A stretch of DNA of 64,000 nucleotides, from contig JBFLYO010000005.1 in NCBI GenBank assembly GCA_040756745.1, positions 1-64,000 on the forward strand, read 5' to 3'. This document shows, in pieces, positions 60,952 through 64,000 of this stretch (position 1 is its first letter; each line of letters begins with the position of its first letter). Source of the DNA: JBFLYO01 sp040756745 (GTDB lineage: Bacteria; Bacteroidota; Ignavibacteria; UBA10030; UBA6906). Both the position numbers and the translations under genes were made by a program. Below the pieces are notes generated by a model. It was not told where the DNA came from. It searched no databases and saw only the letters and a program-made list of their open reading frames with translations.

Positions 60952-61799
60952 GGGTAGCTGTAGAATCCTTTCCCCGTCTTCCTGCCGAGAGTCCCGGCCT
61001 CGACCATCTGTCGTTGAATCGGGTGGGGCCGGAACCGCGGGTCATGGAAAAACTGTTCGTACACAGATTTTGTGACCGCGTAATTGACGTCGATGCCGAT
61101 CAGGTCCATCAATTCGAACGGTCCCATGCGGAAGCCACCTTCCTTGCGCACGATGGCGTCGATTTGCTCGACCGTTGCCGCACCTTCTCCGAGAAGGCGG
61201 AGGGCTTCACCGTAGAAGGGGCGCGCTACTCTGTTCACGATGAAGCCCGGGGAGTCGCTGCACACGACGGGGGTCTTCTTCAGGCGCAGAGCGAAATCGC
61301 GCACCGCCGCGACGGTCTGCTCGGAGGTATACCTTCCGCGCACGATCTCCACCAGCGGCATGACGGCGGGGGGGTTAAAGAAATGCATGCCCGCCACCCT
61401 CTCGGGCAACCTGGTCTCAAACGCAAGCGTGGTGACAGGAAGGGAGGACGTGTTCGATACGAGGAGAGCGTCGGGAGCGACGATCCGGTCCAGCCCGCGA
61501 AACATCTCCCGCTTGACGGCAAGGTCTTCTACGACTGCTTCGATGACGATGTCAGAGACGCTGAGATCGCGAAAGGTCTTGCGCGGACGGATCCGTGCGA
61601 GAATCTGCGTCGCCTGGGTTGAGGAGAGTTTGCCTTTTGCAGCCCCCGCGCGGATGTCCTCCCTGATCCGTTCCATCGCGTCGGCAAGTGCGGTGGCTGC
61701 GTTGTCATGCAGGATGACTTCGAAGCCGGCGCGCGCGGCCAGCGCAGCAATTCCGCCCCCCATTGTTCCCGACCCGATAACGCCGACCGTCGCAATCAT
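60948..61799 (-). CDS. paaH: 3-hydroxyacyl-CoA dehydrogenase
   Basis: 283 residues. Intact N-terminal loop VGVIGSGTMGGGIA (GxGxMG), then NTSSLPVT near 113 and the catalytic RVAGMHFFNPP at 131-141, and C-terminal 3HCDH domain with FRMGPFELMDLIGIDVN. Oxidises 3-hydroxyacyl-CoA (3-hydroxyadipyl-CoA in the phenylacetate route) with NAD. Context with thiolase, enoyl-CoA hydratases and a PaaA-like oxygenase favours PaaH; the general 3-hydroxybutyryl-CoA dehydrogenase is an alternative. Confidence 0.85.
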   Translation of the reverse strand: MIATVGVIGSGTMGGGIAALAARAGFEVILHDNAATALADAMERIREDIRAGAAKGKLSSTQATQILARIRPRKTFRDLSVSDIVIEAVVEDLAVKREMFRGLDRIVAPDALLVSNTSSLPVTTLAFETRLPERVAGMHFFNPPAVMPLVEIVRGRYTSEQTVAAVRDFALRLKKTPVVCSDSPGFIVNRVARPFYGEALRLLGEGAATVEQIDAIVRKEGGFRMGPFELMDLIGIDVNYAVTKSVYEQFFHDPRFRPHPIQRQMVEAGTLGRKTGKGFYSYP

Positions 61800-61844
61800 G
61801 CATTCAACGTTCTTCTGAAGGCTCGAAGCCTGCCGGGACCGGCG

Positions 61845-62690
61845 CTACCCGGAGATCACCGCATCTTCCGGCAGCCGTTCCCAGTCGGGGACCCAGCGCG
61901 GTAATGTCAGCCCCCAGGCCTCTGCTTTCTCGCGGACCTCTTTGTCGAACCCCTGCCGCACCTCGTGGTTGTCGCGGACCTTCAGGCCGAGGGCGCGGTA
62001 GCGCGCGTTCTTCCTGGAGCCCGGACGGCCGAAGATGGCCATGACGCGGGGCCACCACCTGTCCAGCGCCGCCTGGATCTCGGGCTTCGTGGCGGGGTTC
62101 GTTGCCAGCCGCTTGACCCAGTAATCGCCGTGTGCGATGTGGGTCAGTTCCTCTTTGAAGATCCGGTCGATCTCGCGGCGCCACGGCCCGTAGGTGGATT
62201 GCTTGACGTCCTCAAGCTGGTGGCCGGCGCCGCGGTCCATGAGGAAATTGAACATCACGAAATCCGCCCACGAATCGATCGGATAATAGAAGATGTTCAC
62301 CCGCTTGTCGGTGCCTGCCCGCGTGGCCCCCAGGTCGGACTTCCCCTCGACACGGAACGTGAAGTCGAATTGTTCCACGTAATCATCGACCGGGATCCCG
62401 ATGTCTTCCAGCAGCCGGTACATCGCGCGTCCGTGCCTGACCTCGTCCCGCACGATATTGGATACCACGAGTTTCTCCTCCGTCGTGGGGGCCCGCATGA
62501 TCCAGGGGACATACCCGAACCCCCCGGCCAGCTCCGAGTCCGCCTGCTGGGTCATGAGGTTGGAGAGAAGGTCGAAGTACTCATCGCTCATATCATCCAC
62601 CGACTCGATGGATTCCTTTCGCGCCAGCTTGGCCTTCATGATCGCTTCGCGTTCCGTCGAAGAACGCGTGGCAGTAGGGGGGGCGGGCAT
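61845..62690 (-). CDS. PaaA/PaaC-like di-iron oxygenase subunit
   Basis: 281 residues of the ferritin-like di-iron family of phenylacetyl-CoA epoxidase. Metal-ligand candidates: E53 in ADSELAGG, E83 and H86 in RDEVRHGR, E181 and H184 in FKEELTHIAHGD. WIMRAPTTEEKLVVSNIVRDE resembles PaaA. Only one such subunit is in the window; canonical epoxidase needs PaaA, B, C, and E, none of which is seen here besides this gene. AGGAGG precedes ATG 62690 and a strong promoter lies 47-75 bases upstream. Confidence 0.78.
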   Translation of the reverse strand: MPAPPTATRSSTEREAIMKAKLARKESIESVDDMSDEYFDLLSNLMTQQADSELAGGFGYVPWIMRAPTTEEKLVVSNIVRDEVRHGRAMYRLLEDIGIPVDDYVEQFDFTFRVEGKSDLGATRAGTDKRVNIFYYPIDSWADFVMFNFLMDRGAGHQLEDVKQSTYGPWRREIDRIFKEELTHIAHGDYWVKRLATNPATKPEIQAALDRWWPRVMAIFGRPGSRKNARYRALGLKVRDNHEVRQGFDKEVREKAEAWGLTLPRWVPDWERLPEDAVISG

Positions 62691-62736
62691 GTGCTACCTC
62701 CTCTGAGAATGAACGGTGGAGTACTTCAACAAAAAA

Positions 62737-62765
62737 ATAATAGAAAGAAAATGGCCGATTGTCAA
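62737..62765 (-). promoter_or_regulatory. Strong promoter of the oxygenase/dehydrogenase unit
   Basis: TTGACA at 62765-62760, 17-base spacer, TATTAT at 62742-62737 on the minus strand, immediately after the PaaG-like stop at 62767. An A-rich tract flanks the -10. Confidence 0.8.
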
Positions 62766-62766
62766 C

Positions 62767-63552
62767 CTACCGTCCGGTGAACGCTGCCTTCCGTTTCTCG
62801 AGGAATGCCTGCACGCCCTCGCGGTGATCGTCCGTGAGCGAAGCGGCCTGCTGGATTGCGGCTTCATATTCCAGGAGGGAGTCCAGGTCCGTGGTGAGGG
62901 ATTTGTTGAGGACGCGCTTGATCAGCCCGATCGCACGCGTCGGCCCTTCCGCCAGACCACGGGCGATCTCCATCGTCGTTGACTCGAGCTGATCGGGGGG
63001 GACGACTCTGTTCACGAGCCCGACCCGCTCGGCCTCTTCGGCCCCGATGTCTCGTCCCGTTGCCGCGTATTCAAACGCACGCGCCATGCCGGCAAGTCGG
63101 GGGAGGAACCAGTGCGAGCCGCTGTCGGCCACGAGCCCGATTCGCACAAAGACCTCGATCAACTTCGCGGTCGATGACATTACCCGCATGTCGCACGCGA
63201 GCGCGACGCTGCACCCCGCTCCCGCGGCCACACCGTTGATCATGCCGATCACGGGCTTCTCGATGGTACGGATTCTCCGGATCAGGGGATTATACGACTG
63301 CTCGAGGGACTCCTTCAATGACCGGCGCGAGCCCGAGTGTTCCTTCAGGTCCTGGCCGGAACAAAACGCCTTGTCGCCGGCGCCCCGGAGCACGATGCAC
63401 CGGACCGCAGGGTCTCGCGCCGCGTCGGCAAATGCCTCGGCAAGTTCTCTCTTCATCCGGTCGTTAAAGGCATTGTAGCTCTCGGGCCGGTTCAAGACGA
63501 GCGTCAGGATACCCGCGCCACCGAGACGAAGCACCGTTGCACCGTCGGTCAT
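62767..63552 (-). CDS. paaG: Enoyl-CoA hydratase/isomerase, PaaG-like
   Basis: 261 residues from ATG 63552; GGAAGGTGAG lies upstream and the upstream gene ends at 63558. Crotonase-fold: NRPESYNAFNDRMKRELAEA near the start, the FCSGQDLKEHSG oxyanion-hole region near 70, and a VAAGAGCSVALACD second half (oxyanion hole G). The FCSGQDLKEH motif and missing paired Glu in the second active-site helix suit the PaaG-type isomerase that turns the ring epoxide to an oxepin. Distinguishing PaaG from other crotonases is inference by context. Confidence 0.8.
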   Translation of the reverse strand: MTDGATVLRLGGAGILTLVLNRPESYNAFNDRMKRELAEAFADAARDPAVRCIVLRGAGDKAFCSGQDLKEHSGSRRSLKESLEQSYNPLIRRIRTIEKPVIGMINGVAAGAGCSVALACDMRVMSSTAKLIEVFVRIGLVADSGSHWFLPRLAGMARAFEYAATGRDIGAEEAERVGLVNRVVPPDQLESTTMEIARGLAEGPTRAIGLIKRVLNKSLTTDLDSLLEYEAAIQQAASLTDDHREGVQAFLEKRKAAFTGR

Positions 63553-63557
63553 GGCTC

Positions 63558-64000
63558 TCACCTTCCCTTCCACACGGGAGGACGTTTTTCCGCGAACGCA
63601 GTCATTCCTTCTTTCTGGTCTTCCGACGCGAAAAGGAGGTAGAAATTTTTCCGTTCGAACTCAAGCCCCCCTTCGAGTGTGCTGTCGAACGACTTGAGCA
63701 CGGCTTCCTTCGCGAGGCGGACGGCGAGCGGGGGTTTCAGGGCAATCTCCCGTGCCCATGCACGGGCCTCATCGAGCAGCGTCTCCGGGGGGACGACTTT
63801 GTTGACGAGCCCCCAGCGGAGAGCCTCCTCCGCCCCGATGGTTCTCCCGGTGAGCACGAGTTCCATCGCTTTGGGTTTGCCGATCGCACGAGTGAGGCGC
63901 TGCGTTCCCCCTGCTCCCGGCATGACGCCGATATTCACTTCCGGCTGGCCAAAACGGGCGCTTTCGGAAGCGATGATCATATCGCACGCCATGGCCAGCT
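63558..64000 (-). CDS. paaF: Enoyl-CoA hydratase, PaaF-like, N-terminus off window
   Basis: The C-terminal 147 codons of a crotonase: LAMACDMIIASESARFGQPEVNIGVMPGAGGTQRL, the usual second oxyanion Gly and catalytic Glu (PGAGGTQRL context, E with QPEVNIG), then the RTIGAEEALRWGLVNKVVP and AFAEKRPPVWKGR tail. The 5' end runs off the right edge. It is followed by the PaaG-like gene with 5 bases between stop and ATG, so the two are one transcript. Confidence 0.85.
   Translation of the reverse strand, partial: LAMACDMIIASESARFGQPEVNIGVMPGAGGTQRLTRAIGKPKAMELVLTGRTIGAEEALRWGLVNKVVPPETLLDEARAWAREIALKPPLAVRLAKEAVLKSFDSTLEGGLEFERKNFYLLFASEDQKEGMTAFAEKRPPVWKGR

Overview
The window looks like a chromosomal segment from a G+C-rich member of the Bacteroidota/Chlorobiota side of the FCB group, most like an Ignavibacteria-type lineage. 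This is inferred from family content, not from a marker tree. The clues are a C-terminal sorting domain with the NYPNPFNPST motif (type IX secretion style), a bacterial histone H1-like protein, a TMTC-like membrane glycosyltransferase with TPRs, DUF2911 and DUF1573 proteins, and recurrent promoters of the form TTGnnn-N17-TAnnTT. Coding density is high and there are no insertion sequences, prophage genes or CRISPR arrays.

Layout. 1-2.5 kb (minus): a fur-feoA-feoB iron operon, with feoB running off the left edge and a palindromic Fur-type operator on its promoter. 2.6-6.0 kb (plus): a deoxyhypusine-synthase-like enzyme coupled to a histone H1-like protein, then a TMTC-like protein. 6.1-7.5 kb: rpsU, a zinc-ribbon protein, a small exported protein and a CAU tRNA. 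7.5-24.3 kb (plus): the main attraction, a complete but highly divergent type IV pilus-like machine. 24.4-32.6 kb: uvrA, an outer-membrane protein, an RlmI-like methyltransferase, a HAD phosphatase, a Gfo/Idh/MocA oxidoreductase and a CCA-adding enzyme. 32.6-41.5 kb (plus): a TolC/MacA/MacB-type export cluster with three permease genes and a Sel1-repeat protein. 41.5-48.5 kb (minus): a phosphofructokinase with PPi-type signature residues, a large Rossmann-fold protein, tandem DUF2911, UPF0145, a lipoprotein and an aldehyde dehydrogenase. 48.8-50.8 kb (plus): the sorting-domain surface protein. 51-54.5 kb (minus): an ECF sigma/anti-sigma/HEAT/PDZ operon. 54.6-64 kb (minus): DUF2339, a PQQ-type sugar dehydrogenase, thiolase and DUF1573, then phenylacetate-type catabolic genes running off the right edge.

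The pilus-like locus is the most interesting system. It has a lone receiver protein, two PilB-class ATPases (one with Lys to Arg in Walker A and a changed Walker B), three tandem major-pilin-like genes of which two share 400 identical bases, PilC, three further pilin-like proteins, a PilT-class ATPase on its own strong promoter, a PilM-PilN fusion, a PilO-PilP-like fusion, a short PilQ-like secretin and an Ig-like lipoprotein. None of the six pilin-like proteins has a normal prepilin leader or Glu5, and no prepilin peptidase gene is present in the window. The pieces therefore describe an inner-membrane motor, alignment complex and outer-membrane gate built around unconventional fibre subunits.

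All calls come from reading the sequence and recognising families; no database search was run. Start sites were often moved inward from the longest possible frame on the basis of signal peptides, ribosome-binding sites or overlap with the preceding gene.
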